DNA from: a virus
Virus record (IMG/VR): IMGVR_UViG_3300021440_000059
Coordinates: 1 to 41,087 of that record
DNA length: 41,087 nucleotides
Reading direction: 5' to 3' (one strand)
The notes under the pieces are model-generated. The model was not told the DNA's origin, searched no databases, and saw only the letters and a list, made by a program, of their open reading frames with translations. The translations under genes and the position numbers were made by a program. Shown piece by piece: positions 30,287 through 38,264 of the stretch. The first letter of the stretch is position 1, and every line of letters begins with the position of its first letter.

Positions 30287-30675
30287 TATTCAACTACCGC
30301 TATCAATAATTCAGTCCCAGTGGCAACATATTGTATGGCGGCCAAAGTATCATTACTTGGCGCTACAAAGTTAATAATTTCTCCTGGTTTTAATACAGTA
30401 TTTGCAGATGTAATAGTGGCGTTTGCAGTTCCTGAGTTTGCAAAGCTTACGCTTTTTTTGCCAGCAGAAATTTGGCTTGCATCGGTTTTTCTAAATGCGC
30501 TTGCCAATCTTTGAGTTGTTGCAATTGAAGTTGCTACGGGTGATGCGCGTAGCTGCAAATCAGTTAAACCAAGGCTATCACTTTGGTTTCCAAAAGCATT
30601 TGTTCCATTATTATCCAGAACAACAATTCCTTGCGCAACAGCATTGTTGTTTAATAAAACTTCTGTCCCTGACAT
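30286..30675 (-). CDS. Unknown virion-region protein, 129 aa
   Basis: 129 residues starting MSGTEVLLNNNAVAQGIVVL, followed by TSIATTQRLASAFRKTDASQ and a beta-rich C-terminus (GEIINFVAPSNDTLAAIQYV). No family recognised. Translation is linked to the 375-residue gene by a one-base stop/start overlap, suggesting partner proteins such as a head fibre and its capsid anchor. Confidence 0.6.
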   Translation of the reverse strand: MSGTEVLLNNNAVAQGIVVLDNNGTNAFGNQSDSLGLTDLQLRASPVATSIATTQRLASAFRKTDASQISAGKKSVSFANSGTANATITSANTVLKPGEIINFVAPSNDTLAAIQYVATGTELLIAVVE

Positions 30676-30684
30676 TTTTTACCT

Positions 30685-31530
30685 TTATATTGGCAATACT
30701 GGACGACTTGTACAACGGCAATTTATCTCTTCACCTGGCTGTATAAACTTACCAGATATTTTACATCCTTCGGCTATTTTATACTTTTTTCCATTTGCCG
30801 CAACATGATCCGGCCTTGGATTTTTGCCAGCGTGCGAGTGCAACCATATTGCTTCGGTTATTCCAAGTTCCAATTGTCTGGCACGGGTAACTACCGCATT
30901 GGCTTTGTTTGATTGATCTCTGGCTATCAATACTGCGCGGTTCCCAATAGCCGAGTACAACTCCTGTATATCTTTTACCATTGTTTGAAGGTCGCGGCCT
31001 GCGCTGTATGAACGCATAACAATGCCTTGAATTTCTTGAAAATACTTTCGTGGAATGGTTTTTATAAGCCACACATTTTCCTCAAGCGATGCTGTAAAAG
31101 CATCACGCACGGTCTGGGTCATTTTGAAATCCACCGCCCACCCGGCATCTTTTAGCGCTTTATTAAAAGAATTGTCGCTAGCCTTAAACATGCTTTTCAA
31201 ATAAGCATCAGCAATTACTGGGGCCGACTCCTCGAATTTATCAATCCAGCGCTTTGCCAGATTGTCTAGTATTTTCTTGATTTTGGCGGCAGGGCTGTAT
31301 GCGCTTGCATATCCTTGCAAAAACTTTGCGTTTTCTCCTGGAATTGCAGCATCCTGCGCCTGCTCTACCAATCCGGCCATGCGTGGCGGATATTTACGAT
31401 AGCCCGCAGTTAGCCAATACTCGATTGAACCATGCATTTCTGCAATCATGCGTTGGAGGGCTTTTCGATATTTTGCCTCAATTCCACGATTTGTGGCCAC
31501 ATTGCGCAATACAACTTCACGCTTTTTCAT
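30685..31530 (-). CDS. Head morphogenesis protein (SPP1 gp7/Mu gpF-like)
   Basis: 281 residues. A helical N-terminal half ends in the gp7/F-like domain: IGNRAVLIARDQSNKANAVV, ARQLELGITEAIWLHSHAGK, RPDHVAANGKKYKIAEGCKI and the closing PGEEINCRCTSRPVLPI. The C-terminal R-x-D-H...C-R-C pattern is the conserved core of this minor head protein family, which is packaged with the portal and affects DNA ejection. Located right after the portal as usual. Confidence 0.9.
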   Translation of the reverse strand: MKKREVVLRNVATNRGIEAKYRKALQRMIAEMHGSIEYWLTAGYRKYPPRMAGLVEQAQDAAIPGENAKFLQGYASAYSPAAKIKKILDNLAKRWIDKFEESAPVIADAYLKSMFKASDNSFNKALKDAGWAVDFKMTQTVRDAFTASLEENVWLIKTIPRKYFQEIQGIVMRSYSAGRDLQTMVKDIQELYSAIGNRAVLIARDQSNKANAVVTRARQLELGITEAIWLHSHAGKNPRPDHVAANGKKYKIAEGCKISGKFIQPGEEINCRCTSRPVLPI

Positions 31531-31841
31531 GGCACTTTATCACTATCATTCCAATCAATGTTTTTGCAAGTTTTTTTATTATTTTGGGAAATAATTTTTG
31601 ATAGTTTATGTTTTTTAACCATTTCAACTATTTTAATTGGTGCCTCACAAGGCTCAACAGCTCTTATATCAAGCCATACTTCGCCACTGACTTTTACTTT
31701 TTGATTAACAATTGATAATGCTTTTATTTTTGAAAATTTATACACTTTATCATCAAAAGCATATTTAATCCAATCATTTTTAGACAAGGTTCTATCTATT
31801 AAAACACCGCATTGAGCAATTTTAAAAGAAATACTATTCAT
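31527..31841 (-). CDS. Hypothetical protein between portal and morphogenesis genes, 104 aa
   Basis: AT-rich gene of a style unlike its virion neighbours, so probably a later insertion (moron-like). The product starts MNSISFKIAQCGVLIDRTLS and includes a beta segment (ALSIVNQKVKVSGEVWLDIR) and a Lys-rich C-terminus. No family recognised. It overlaps the next ATG by four bases. Confidence 0.65.
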   Translation of the reverse strand: MNSISFKIAQCGVLIDRTLSKNDWIKYAFDDKVYKFSKIKALSIVNQKVKVSGEVWLDIRAVEPCEAPIKIVEMVKKHKLSKIISQNNKKTCKNIDWNDSDKVP

Positions 31842-31853
31842 TGTTTTATTTTT

Positions 31854-33626
31854 TTAGTTAATGTCTTTACTTACAAACTCTTTGCCGACTTCTTTTGGAA
31901 TACCAAGCGTAGATTCACCATGTGCCGCCGCTTCCATGGCTTTATGTTGCGCTTCGCTAACGCTTTTATCATGAGCTTGTTTTGGTTCAAAATCTGGGTT
32001 TTTAATAGACTCCATTAGATCATTTAAATTTAATTCCGTCCAATCTTCAAGAACATATTCACGATCCCAGCGTCCAGTTAAACCAGATCCGAATTGCCCA
32101 TTTTCAGCGCGTGGATGATCTTCTTCTCTAAACTCCGCATCCATGGCAGAAATACTTTCCTCATCAACAGTCTCATTAGGAGGCACTATTTCAATATCCG
32201 TATCAAGCCCGTTGTATCCGCTATCTGGTGACTTTGCCAGCTTATCGCGCACTTCGGATGGGTCAATCACCCCAGCCGCTATATATGCGCAGTCCGTTGC
32301 CCCATCAGTCTGGCGAATTTCTGCCAATTCTTTCGGTGTCATTTGGTAAAGCGGTACAAAATCAAACCCAATATCAGGGTCTATTTCACCAAACAAAGAT
32401 AGCTGCACCACCTTCATAATGGTTTCTATGGGCTCACGCCAGAAGGCTTCTTGCTGCGCTGCGATCCAGTCGTAAAAGACCCTTATCTCGCCCTCGCTGG
32501 AAGCGTTTAAGCCGCTTGGTGATATGCCAGTGAGAACAACTGCGGGGGTGCGGCTCACTGAACACATGTGTTCCTGTGACTGAGCTTGCAATTCATGCAG
32601 CCCAGATAGCGGCGTATTTACCTGTACCAATTCCTCACGCTCTTTGTCTAAAAGCATAAGCCCGCGATTACTGCGGGTTGCTGTAAACAAATCAGCACGG
32701 GCGAACAGATCAGTTCCATCATCATTGCCCTGAAGCACTTGATCCATAGCCGTTGATAAAACAGTGATTGAAAAATTGTTTATCAAGTCGGCTACACTTT
32801 GCCGTGTGCGCAACCAATTATCAACATATGGCTCTGCCAATTGAGACAGCGACATTCCTGCAAAGTTAAAAGCAGGTTTTAATATGTCTGGCAATTGCCT
32901 TGTAGCCACAGTCATAAGCCTAGAAGAATGCACTTGCTGCCCAAGCATGAACCACCCATGAGGCTTGTAAAAGTCTGGTGCCGCCGGGTCTAGGGCGTTG
33001 TAACCACTTGGTGTAGTCCAAACTGCCTCGACGGTTGAAACACTGTTTAAGCTGCCTTTTTTTACAGTGCGCGGGTCAAGGATAAGCGGGGTTTTTCTGT
33101 CGCCATTTTGAATGTCCAGGAATATCTGCCCACGCCCAAAATAGCAATCATGTTCTACGGCGCGTTGAATTACCCCGCGAATGTTTAACCGCTTGAATTC
33201 TTCTTCAATCTGTTTGATTTTTTCTGCGGTGTCGCCCGCGTCATCTTGCTTGCTTGTAAATTTGATCCACTCGCGGGTAACTTCTGTGGACAATGTAGAT
33301 GCGAATGCGCGATATTCAGCCCGAGTAGCAAGCTGCGCAAGATATTGAAACCCCGGGAATCCACCGCCCGGATATGCCTCTGACGCAAACGTATAAGGGT
33401 TGTAGTCCATCGCCAAAACCGGAGCAGACGCTCCAACAGGCACAACCCCCGGAGCCAATTTAGGCGGCTGTATTGGATACGAATACGGCTTCATATTGCC
33501 ACTATCAGCAGCAATTGAACGCGCACGAATAGCGGCAATTCTTAGCCCCTCGCCTTTAATGGTGTTTGGTTTTTCGGGCACTTGGGTTTTACGGGGGCGA
33601 CCTACGGGGCGTTTGATTTTGTCCAT
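31854..33626 (-). CDS. Portal protein (DUF1073-like)
   Basis: 590 residues. A basic N-terminus (RPVGRPRKTQVPEKP) leads into the DUF1073 portal core: GFPGFQYLAQLATRAEYRAF, EHDCYFGRGQIFLDIQNGDR, ALDPAAPDFYKPHGWFMLGQ and RTPAVVLTGISPSGLNASSE. The C-terminus carries the EEDHPRAENGQFGSG motif often seen attached to phage head proteins. It forms the dodecameric DNA entry ring. No ribosome site precedes the ATG; an AT-rich TAAAAT lies six bases upstream, so a separate promoter is possible. Confidence 0.85.
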   Translation of the reverse strand: MDKIKRPVGRPRKTQVPEKPNTIKGEGLRIAAIRARSIAADSGNMKPYSYPIQPPKLAPGVVPVGASAPVLAMDYNPYTFASEAYPGGGFPGFQYLAQLATRAEYRAFASTLSTEVTREWIKFTSKQDDAGDTAEKIKQIEEEFKRLNIRGVIQRAVEHDCYFGRGQIFLDIQNGDRKTPLILDPRTVKKGSLNSVSTVEAVWTTPSGYNALDPAAPDFYKPHGWFMLGQQVHSSRLMTVATRQLPDILKPAFNFAGMSLSQLAEPYVDNWLRTRQSVADLINNFSITVLSTAMDQVLQGNDDGTDLFARADLFTATRSNRGLMLLDKEREELVQVNTPLSGLHELQAQSQEHMCSVSRTPAVVLTGISPSGLNASSEGEIRVFYDWIAAQQEAFWREPIETIMKVVQLSLFGEIDPDIGFDFVPLYQMTPKELAEIRQTDGATDCAYIAAGVIDPSEVRDKLAKSPDSGYNGLDTDIEIVPPNETVDEESISAMDAEFREEDHPRAENGQFGSGLTGRWDREYVLEDWTELNLNDLMESIKNPDFEPKQAHDKSVSEAQHKAMEAAAHGESTLGIPKEVGKEFVSKDIN

Positions 33627-33666
33627 TTTTGTATTTTACACAAAATTAAATAATTATTTTGCGAAA

Positions 33667-35109
33667 TTATTTTCGCATGGCCTTGTCTAGCACGCCTTGA
33701 GATATTTTTAATTTATTGAATATCGGGTACAGCCTGCGCAAAGCCTGCGTAAGCGCATCCACCTGATCATCGTTAGCCGCAGCCGGGAAGGCGGTTAGTT
33801 CTGAAACTAAATCCTTCACCCATGGAGAAAGCTCAGGATGAGGTAGCCACACATTGCCAGCTTCCCAATACGATGTAATGGCGTGAGCGCGGGCCAGTTT
33901 AGAGCCATCCGGCTCAATTGGGATAATTCCCGGCACGCTTGATTTTAAGGTGTCAATCACCGCAGGGCCGTTAGCTTTGTCTTCAATCAATATCTCGCGA
34001 GTCTTGGGCCATGCATTACGCATATCGACCACTGCCTTGATTGTTTTTGTAAAACGCATTCGCTCACGGACTTGGGCTAGTAAGTATGAGTTCGCACCGG
34101 ACTTGCCCCACACTTGCCCCACTACAAAGTCTGTGCCGTCAGTATCTTTGAATGTGCAATCCCATGATGCCACCACTTTATCAAATTTAGCAGGCAGGTC
34201 TTTTGGCAGATAATAGCGCAGGCCACTTTCCTTGAATACGTTGCCTCCCAATGATTTCGGGGACTGCTGAAACATGGCAGACCACCAGTAATCTGATAGT
34301 TCCGCCTTAAACTCCATCAATTGCGACAATGGGTGCAGCTCTGGTATTAAAGGCCCGCGCGGCAATTCTGGGTTGTATCCAGTTTCTCCCGGTTCATTTA
34401 TGGCCGGGAATCTAAGTATTGTTAGGCGTGGATCGCCTTTATGTAATGATGCAATTCTTGCAGGTAAATCATCTTCTGACCAGCTTGTCGCCATAATAAT
34501 CTGCCCAGAATTGGCAGACATGCGAGTCTTACTTGTGGACTGATACCAATTCCAATGACTTTCTTTTATTGTTGAGCTTAATGCCTCTTGTGCGTTTTTT
34601 ATTGGGTCATCAATAATAAAACAATCAGCAGCTTTGCCAGTAAAACCGCCGCCCACACCGTCCCCAATATAACTGCCAGCGCCGTTTGGAGAAGAGAATT
34701 CGCCGTTGCGGTCTATTTTGTATTTGCTTTTTACATCCGGCGCTGGAAATAGCCTTAAATGCTCCGGAGATATTAAATTCCTGCGCACGTCCAAAGACAT
34801 AGAATCCGCCAAAGTTGCAGAATAGCTGGCAGCAGCGATGCGCCAATCAGGGAATCTGCCAAGTAAATAAGCTGGCAATTTACGGCTAACAATCTCGCTT
34901 TTCCCATGCTGAGGTGGGGCTTGCAAAATCAGCACCGGGCGTATGCCGGACTGCATATCCAAGATGAATTTGTCTAAAGCTGCGCAAACGGCATTAGAAA
35001 AGCCAGAGCGCACATAGCATTTGGTGGTGTATCTAATGTACTCAGCAAGGTTTGTGCGCGCAGCCCTGCGGCGCAATAACTCTGCCGCCGCCTCTTTTTT
35101 GCCAATCAT
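33667..35109 (-). CDS. terL: Terminase large subunit
   Basis: 480 residues. Walker A-like PPQHGKSE (residues 65-72) and Walker B CFIIDDPIK (163-171) form the packaging ATPase, followed by IIMATSWSEDDLPARI (coupling region). The C-terminal nuclease has SWDCTFKDTDGTDFVVGQVW with the first acidic residue, EILIEDKANGPAVIDTLK, and a final NDDQVDALTQAL, giving the RNase H-like acidic set. It cuts and pumps DNA into proheads. It starts two bases after the small subunit. Confidence 0.95.
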   Translation of the reverse strand: MIGKKEAAAELLRRRAARTNLAEYIRYTTKCYVRSGFSNAVCAALDKFILDMQSGIRPVLILQAPPQHGKSEIVSRKLPAYLLGRFPDWRIAAASYSATLADSMSLDVRRNLISPEHLRLFPAPDVKSKYKIDRNGEFSSPNGAGSYIGDGVGGGFTGKAADCFIIDDPIKNAQEALSSTIKESHWNWYQSTSKTRMSANSGQIIMATSWSEDDLPARIASLHKGDPRLTILRFPAINEPGETGYNPELPRGPLIPELHPLSQLMEFKAELSDYWWSAMFQQSPKSLGGNVFKESGLRYYLPKDLPAKFDKVVASWDCTFKDTDGTDFVVGQVWGKSGANSYLLAQVRERMRFTKTIKAVVDMRNAWPKTREILIEDKANGPAVIDTLKSSVPGIIPIEPDGSKLARAHAITSYWEAGNVWLPHPELSPWVKDLVSELTAFPAAANDDQVDALTQALRRLYPIFNKLKISQGVLDKAMRK

Positions 35110-35111
35110 TC

Positions 35112-35831
35112 TTAATCCTGCTCGTCCACCTTAAGAATAGCCGCCAATTGGTCATCAGTAAGATCGTCCGCCGTAATGTGAGACATTGACACAGGGCCCC
35201 CGTTGGGGCCGCTGATCTCTTTTTTCTCGACCAGCATGCCAATATATTTGGCGATGTTAAGCAAGGCAGAATCCTGGTCTCTGGTAAGTATTTTTATACC
35301 GTCCTTTGTTTTTTGCACGCCAGCATACAACCTGCGGGCCGCGCCCTTAAGTTTGCGCGTATCCTCAAAATGCACAAGTTCCTGCCCTAATCCACCGCAT
35401 TCTGGGCAATCTGGGTTTATTTCTGCGTTTACATCAAACCCCATGCCACCACTTGAATCCGGCGGTTCTTTGCCCAGCTCTATGCATTTATTTTGAACCG
35501 CCAAAAATTCTGCCTCAGTCCATTGGTAAGCATGCCCTATTCCATAGCAATGGCGGCAGCACCCACGGCGCAATTGCATCAAATCATTAGCATCAGCCGT
35601 GGCAATTTGTTTCCATTGCTTTAGCACCCAGGCCGCATCAATCTCGGCCAAAGTTGCTATTTTTTCCTTGTATTCGTCAATTGCTGCCTGTATTTCATGT
35701 TTTTTTAGTTGTTCATGCCCAATTTGACCCGCAGCTTTTTCCGAAAAACCTGCGCGGATTGCCGCTTGTGTTGCATTGAAGTCTTTGCAGTATTCCTGCA
35801 CAAATAATTGTTGTTTATGGTTTAAGCTCAT
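35112..35831 (-). CDS. terS: Terminase small subunit with DnaJ-type zinc motif
   Basis: 239 residues. The N-terminal HTH domain (FVQEYCKDFNATQAAIRAGF, then SEKAAGQIGHEQLKKHEIQA) is the usual small-terminase DNA-recognition part. An insertion at 91-150 holds two CxxCxGxG-like motifs, CRHCYGIG and CPECGGLG, as in DnaJ zinc centres. A helical C-terminus with DQDSALLNIAKYIGMLVEKK follows. The ATG has no ribosome site and lies five bases after TAGAAT, suggesting leaderless translation. Confidence 0.85.
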   Translation of the reverse strand: MSLNHKQQLFVQEYCKDFNATQAAIRAGFSEKAAGQIGHEQLKKHEIQAAIDEYKEKIATLAEIDAAWVLKQWKQIATADANDLMQLRRGCCRHCYGIGHAYQWTEAEFLAVQNKCIELGKEPPDSSGGMGFDVNAEINPDCPECGGLGQELVHFEDTRKLKGAARRLYAGVQKTKDGIKILTRDQDSALLNIAKYIGMLVEKKEISGPNGGPVSMSHITADDLTDDQLAAILKVDEQD

Positions 35832-35836
35832 AATTT

Positions 35837-35860
35837 ATTCTATCATTTTTCTAGTGAAAT
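35837..35860 (-). promoter_or_regulatory. Candidate late promoter before terminase (leaderless)
   Basis: The minus-strand sequence CTAGAAAAATGATAGAATA differs in only two positions from CTAGAAATATGTTAGAATA in the leftward early promoter. The -10 TAGAAT (35842-35837) is five bases from the terS ATG. No good -35 is found at 16-17 nt, so an activator is probably needed. Confidence 0.6.
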
Positions 35861-35884
35861 TTTACAACTTATGGGTTTGACATT

Positions 35885-36271
35885 TTACATTCCATTACAA
35901 AAACAAGCTGCTGCGCCGTTTTTGCTGTGGCAAAAGTTACTTGGGTCGGTTTCAAGCCACTCCCAAAAATTAGGGTCATTGCACCACATCGCTGCCAGCC
36001 TTGCTAGTGCACCGCCTTTTGGCTTTTCATGTTTAATTTCTAGCGTTTTATGTACACGTTCTACTGATGTGTTTAGATTCTCGCTGTTTTTAGACAGATA
36101 GCCATTGGATAGCGCAGCAATTGCAGCCGGTGTGCCTGGCGCTGCAAACAGCTTAAATGCGTCTTGTGCGTGCACGGGCTCTATGTCTATCGATAGTCTC
36201 AAAGTTCCATCAGCCATGGTGCGCATGCTTACGCTTGAGCAGGGTATGGCCGTCATATCAGCGACGGCCAC
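35885..36271 (-). CDS. Conserved phage hypothetical protein, 128 aa
   Basis: 128 residues (SVSMRTMADGTLRLSIDIEP, DAFKLFAAPGTPAAIAALSN, GALARLAAMWCNDPNFWEWL). I recognise the RTMADGTLRL...AQDAF pattern from small proteins of many phages of Proteobacteria; no biochemical role is established. It overlaps the upstream 98-residue gene by 19 nt. Located between the replication genes and terminase. Confidence 0.75.
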   Translation of the reverse strand: MAVADMTAIPCSSVSMRTMADGTLRLSIDIEPVHAQDAFKLFAAPGTPAAIAALSNGYLSKNSENLNTSVERVHKTLEIKHEKPKGGALARLAAMWCNDPNFWEWLETDPSNFCHSKNGAAACFCNGM

Positions 36272-36549
36272 TTTATCTTGTCAATACGACCCCGCCAATA
36301 TTTATTCGAATGCCCCCAAAAGGCCTGCGCTTCTTTAATGAGCCGCTTAAGCCGCTCATCTAGCTGATGGGGAGGCACACCACGGGCAGACTCGCTGGCG
36401 CGGAAAATGACCACGCTTGCGTCGTCAGTCTCCAGATCGGCGAAGCCATCGCCATCCCGCACCAGCACTTTGAGTCCGCTGGTGTGGGCTAGGTGGCCGC
36501 TCGCATCGAACGACCACGATTTGTGCCAATTGAAATGCTTATTTGTCAT
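36253..36549 (-). CDS. Hypothetical protein, 98 aa
   Basis: The product starts MTNKHFNWHKSWSFDASGHL, has an internal acidic part (DGDGFADLETDDASVVIF) and a basic Trp-rich C-terminus. No family recognised. It shares its first base with the last base of the preceding gene and overlaps the next gene, typical for operonic small genes. Confidence 0.65.
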   Translation of the reverse strand: MTNKHFNWHKSWSFDASGHLAHTSGLKVLVRDGDGFADLETDDASVVIFRASESARGVPPHQLDERLKRLIKEAQAFWGHSNKYWRGRIDKIKWPSLI

Positions 36550-36785
36550 TACTTATTGATAATGACACCAAAGTACACACAGTCCAATTCTTTGTCTTGA
36601 ATAGTGTATCCAAGTCCCCAGCATGGCTTCATGCTCCTAGACTGCGCCGAGGTAATTGGCTGTGCATCTTGGTGCTTTGCCAAATAGCCAACGCGATCAG
36701 CCTTTGTGTAGAACTTTACGACGTGGGTTTCTGTGCCAAATGCTGGATTGATATCTTTGGCTTGAATGCGTGCTGCGTAGAACAT
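36549..36785 (-). CDS. Hypothetical protein, 78 aa
   Basis: The start ATG at 36785 (MFYAARIQAKDINPAFGTET) has AAGGA seven to eight bases upstream; the longer frame to 36860 runs through leader hairpins and is discounted. Beta-rich, with conserved-looking SMKPCWGLGYTIQDKEL. First gene after a sigma70-type promoter (36856-36883). No family recognised. Confidence 0.7.
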   Translation of the reverse strand: MFYAARIQAKDINPAFGTETHVVKFYTKADRVGYLAKHQDAQPITSAQSRSMKPCWGLGYTIQDKELDCVYFGVIINK

Positions 36786-36805
36786 TTTGATTTCCTTGGA
36801 AGGAG

Positions 36806-36846
36806 CCACCTGCCGGGTGGTGTCGGCGGACTGCTTTGCGCAGTCC
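36806..36846 (-). promoter_or_regulatory. Leader hairpins upstream of the 78-aa gene
   Basis: A 7-bp hairpin GGACTGC-N5-GCAGTCC (36828-36846) begins almost at the predicted 5' end (about 36849) and a 5-bp hairpin CCACC-N5-GGTGG (36806-36820) follows before the ribosome site. A 5'-terminal hairpin usually stabilises mRNA; translational control is possible. Confidence 0.5.
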
Positions 36847-36855
36847 ATGGAAGTG

Positions 36856-36883
36856 ATCATACTACACTTTTAAGACCTTGCAA
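36856..36883 (-). promoter_or_regulatory. Sigma70-type promoter, leftward
   Basis: On the minus strand TTGCAA (36883-36878), a 16-nt spacer and TATGAT (36861-36856) fit a host promoter. It lies in the 143-nt gap upstream of the 78-residue gene and would start transcription near 36849, towards the terminase and virion genes. Confidence 0.6.
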
Positions 36884-36928
36884 GGATTTTTTGAAAATAT
36901 TTTTAAATGGCAGCTTCGCCACTCACCG

Positions 36929-37180
36929 TCACAGCAAGTCCATCTGCGAAGCCTTGGATGCTTGCCTTGAAGCACACCTCTTTGCCCTTCCATTGCGCGC
37001 CAAAACATCGGCCCGAACCAATGGTGTTCCGGGCTCTTCAAACGCGATTAAATAGCTGTATCCGTTGTAATTTATGCCGCCGTAATGTCGTGCTACGCCC
37101 ATTTGGGTGTGTTGCCATTCGTATATGCGCTCTGGAGCAGCGTTCCCATCGGTCAGGTTATTTCTTTGTTGTAAGCTCAT
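36929..37180 (-). CDS. Hypothetical protein, 83 aa
   Basis: The ATG at 37180 (MSLQQRNNLTDGNAAPERIY) has GGAG six bases upstream. The protein is polar with an internal GGINYNGYSYLIAFEEPG beta region and a basic tail. No family recognised. It overlaps the resolvase gene by 23 nt and probably ends the replication transcript before the next promoter. Confidence 0.65.
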   Translation of the reverse strand: MSLQQRNNLTDGNAAPERIYEWQHTQMGVARHYGGINYNGYSYLIAFEEPGTPLVRADVLARNGRAKRCASRQASKASQMDLL

Positions 37181-37577
37181 AAGATACTCCACTAATAATT
37201 TCAACTCCTAAAGCGGCCAATAGCCCGCCTTCTTGTGGGCCTTGTACCCAGTCCACCAGAATTGGCCTAAATCGGCTGTCGTCTATTCCAAGCGCTTGTG
37301 CCATTCCATCAATCATTGCTTTACTAGCTGCCAGCATATTGTCCGCATCACGTTTGCGTTTGTCAGGCGTAAGGTAAACAAGAGACAAAGGTATATCTCC
37401 TACAGGCCATTCTTTTTTCTTTTGAGTTATCTCAAAATCTTTGCGAAAGGCTGCGGCAGTAATGACAAATGCTTCTGATCTTTGTTTTTGCTTTGCCCTC
37501 AAAGTGGCGCTCCAATGTTTTCCGTTTTTCCTATTTGGAAATAGCTCATGCGCTGGAAAAGGCAATTTAATTATCAT
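37158..37577 (-). CDS. rusA: RusA-like Holliday junction resolvase
   Basis: 139 residues. FPAHELFPNRKNGKHWSATL at the start and LTPDKRKRDADNMLAASKAM followed by IDGMAQALGIDDSRF are the RusA signature; the acidic residues D77, D79 and D99/D100 correspond to the metal-binding set and the neighbouring Lys/Arg to DNA contacts. It cuts four-way junctions and branched DNA, which would clear replication or packaging concatemers. It overlaps the upstream ABA-sandwich gene by four bases. Confidence 0.9.
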   Translation of the reverse strand: MIIKLPFPAHELFPNRKNGKHWSATLRAKQKQRSEAFVITAAAFRKDFEITQKKKEWPVGDIPLSLVYLTPDKRKRDADNMLAASKAMIDGMAQALGIDDSRFRPILVDWVQGPQEGGLLAALGVEIISGVSYELTTKK

Positions 37578-37900
37578 TTCATTCTCTTTCCTATTTCAGC
37601 GGCTGCGCAAACTATTGCGCGTCGAGTTGCTGCCAATGCGTCATCTTTTTGTTTTTCCCACCAAAAACCATTTTCAGAATAAATATGTATTTCTTTTAAG
37701 CGATGATTTATTCTTACATCTAAACCAACTTTTACAGCCAGCATTAGCGCATCTCCATTGTCTTCAAGTGGATTCCATGTTTCATGATCCCCGTTTTCTT
37801 CCCCGTCAATTGTAAAAAATACGTCAAGCTCAAAGTTACCCCCGGCGGCTTTAGCTGCAAACTTTAACAATTCTTTGTTTTTGGCAACACAATTTGTCAT
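37574..37900 (-). CDS. Phage ABA-sandwich-like protein, 108 aa
   Basis: 108 residues; ETWNPLEDNGDALMLAVKVG and DALAATRRAIVCAAAEIGKR are typical for the phage ABA-sandwich domain family, small alpha-beta-alpha proteins of unknown role common in early operons. GGAG lies six bases before the ATG. Sits between a zinc-binding protein and the resolvase. Confidence 0.8.
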   Translation of the reverse strand: MTNCVAKNKELLKFAAKAAGGNFELDVFFTIDGEENGDHETWNPLEDNGDALMLAVKVGLDVRINHRLKEIHIYSENGFWWEKQKDDALAATRRAIVCAAAEIGKRMK

Positions 37901-37934
37901 TTAATACTCCGTAAAACATGAACTTCAGACCAAC

Positions 37935-38243
37935 TCAGCGGCGTTTCTGCCGGATCGGGGGCTCGGACTCCGTAGATTGCACCGGGCCAATTGCCATTGG
38001 CCCTTTCACCAATCTGCGTATCTCCGCCTCGCTGTGCCCGTAGTCCATCCAAACTTTCAACATTGCTGCGCGCCTGGTGCTGCACTCCGATTTGGATATT
38101 GGCAGTCGGGCCAATTGCTGAATAATCCTTGCCCCGCAATAAATGCAAGCCGGGCAAAATAGTGCGTAATTCGGGACTTCCAATGATATTTGACATTCTT
38201 TGCACACCTTCAGTTGATTGTTCTGTTTCAGTTGATAAAACAT
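37935..38243 (-). CDS. Cys-rich, probably zinc-binding protein, 102 aa
   Basis: 102 residues with CKECQIS (15-18 region), then FCPACIYCGARIIQQLARLP: the Cys pairs could bind one or two zinc ions. A helical part with WMDYGHSEAEIRRLVKGPMA follows, similar to phage proteins found next to replication initiators. The alternative overlapping frame (37897-38205) lacks these features. DNA or protein adaptor function is likely but unproven. Confidence 0.7.
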   Translation of the reverse strand: MFYQLKQNNQLKVCKECQISLEVPNYALFCPACIYCGARIIQQLARLPISKSECSTRRAAMLKVWMDYGHSEAEIRRLVKGPMAIGPVQSTESEPPIRQKRR

Positions 38244-38264
38244 ATATGCTGAACTTTTCAGACT

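Noticed and set aside
37897-38205. 102-aa minus-strand ORF overlapping the Cys-rich gene
   Set aside because: It lacks conserved motifs; the overlapping frame has paired Cys residues and family-like sequence.
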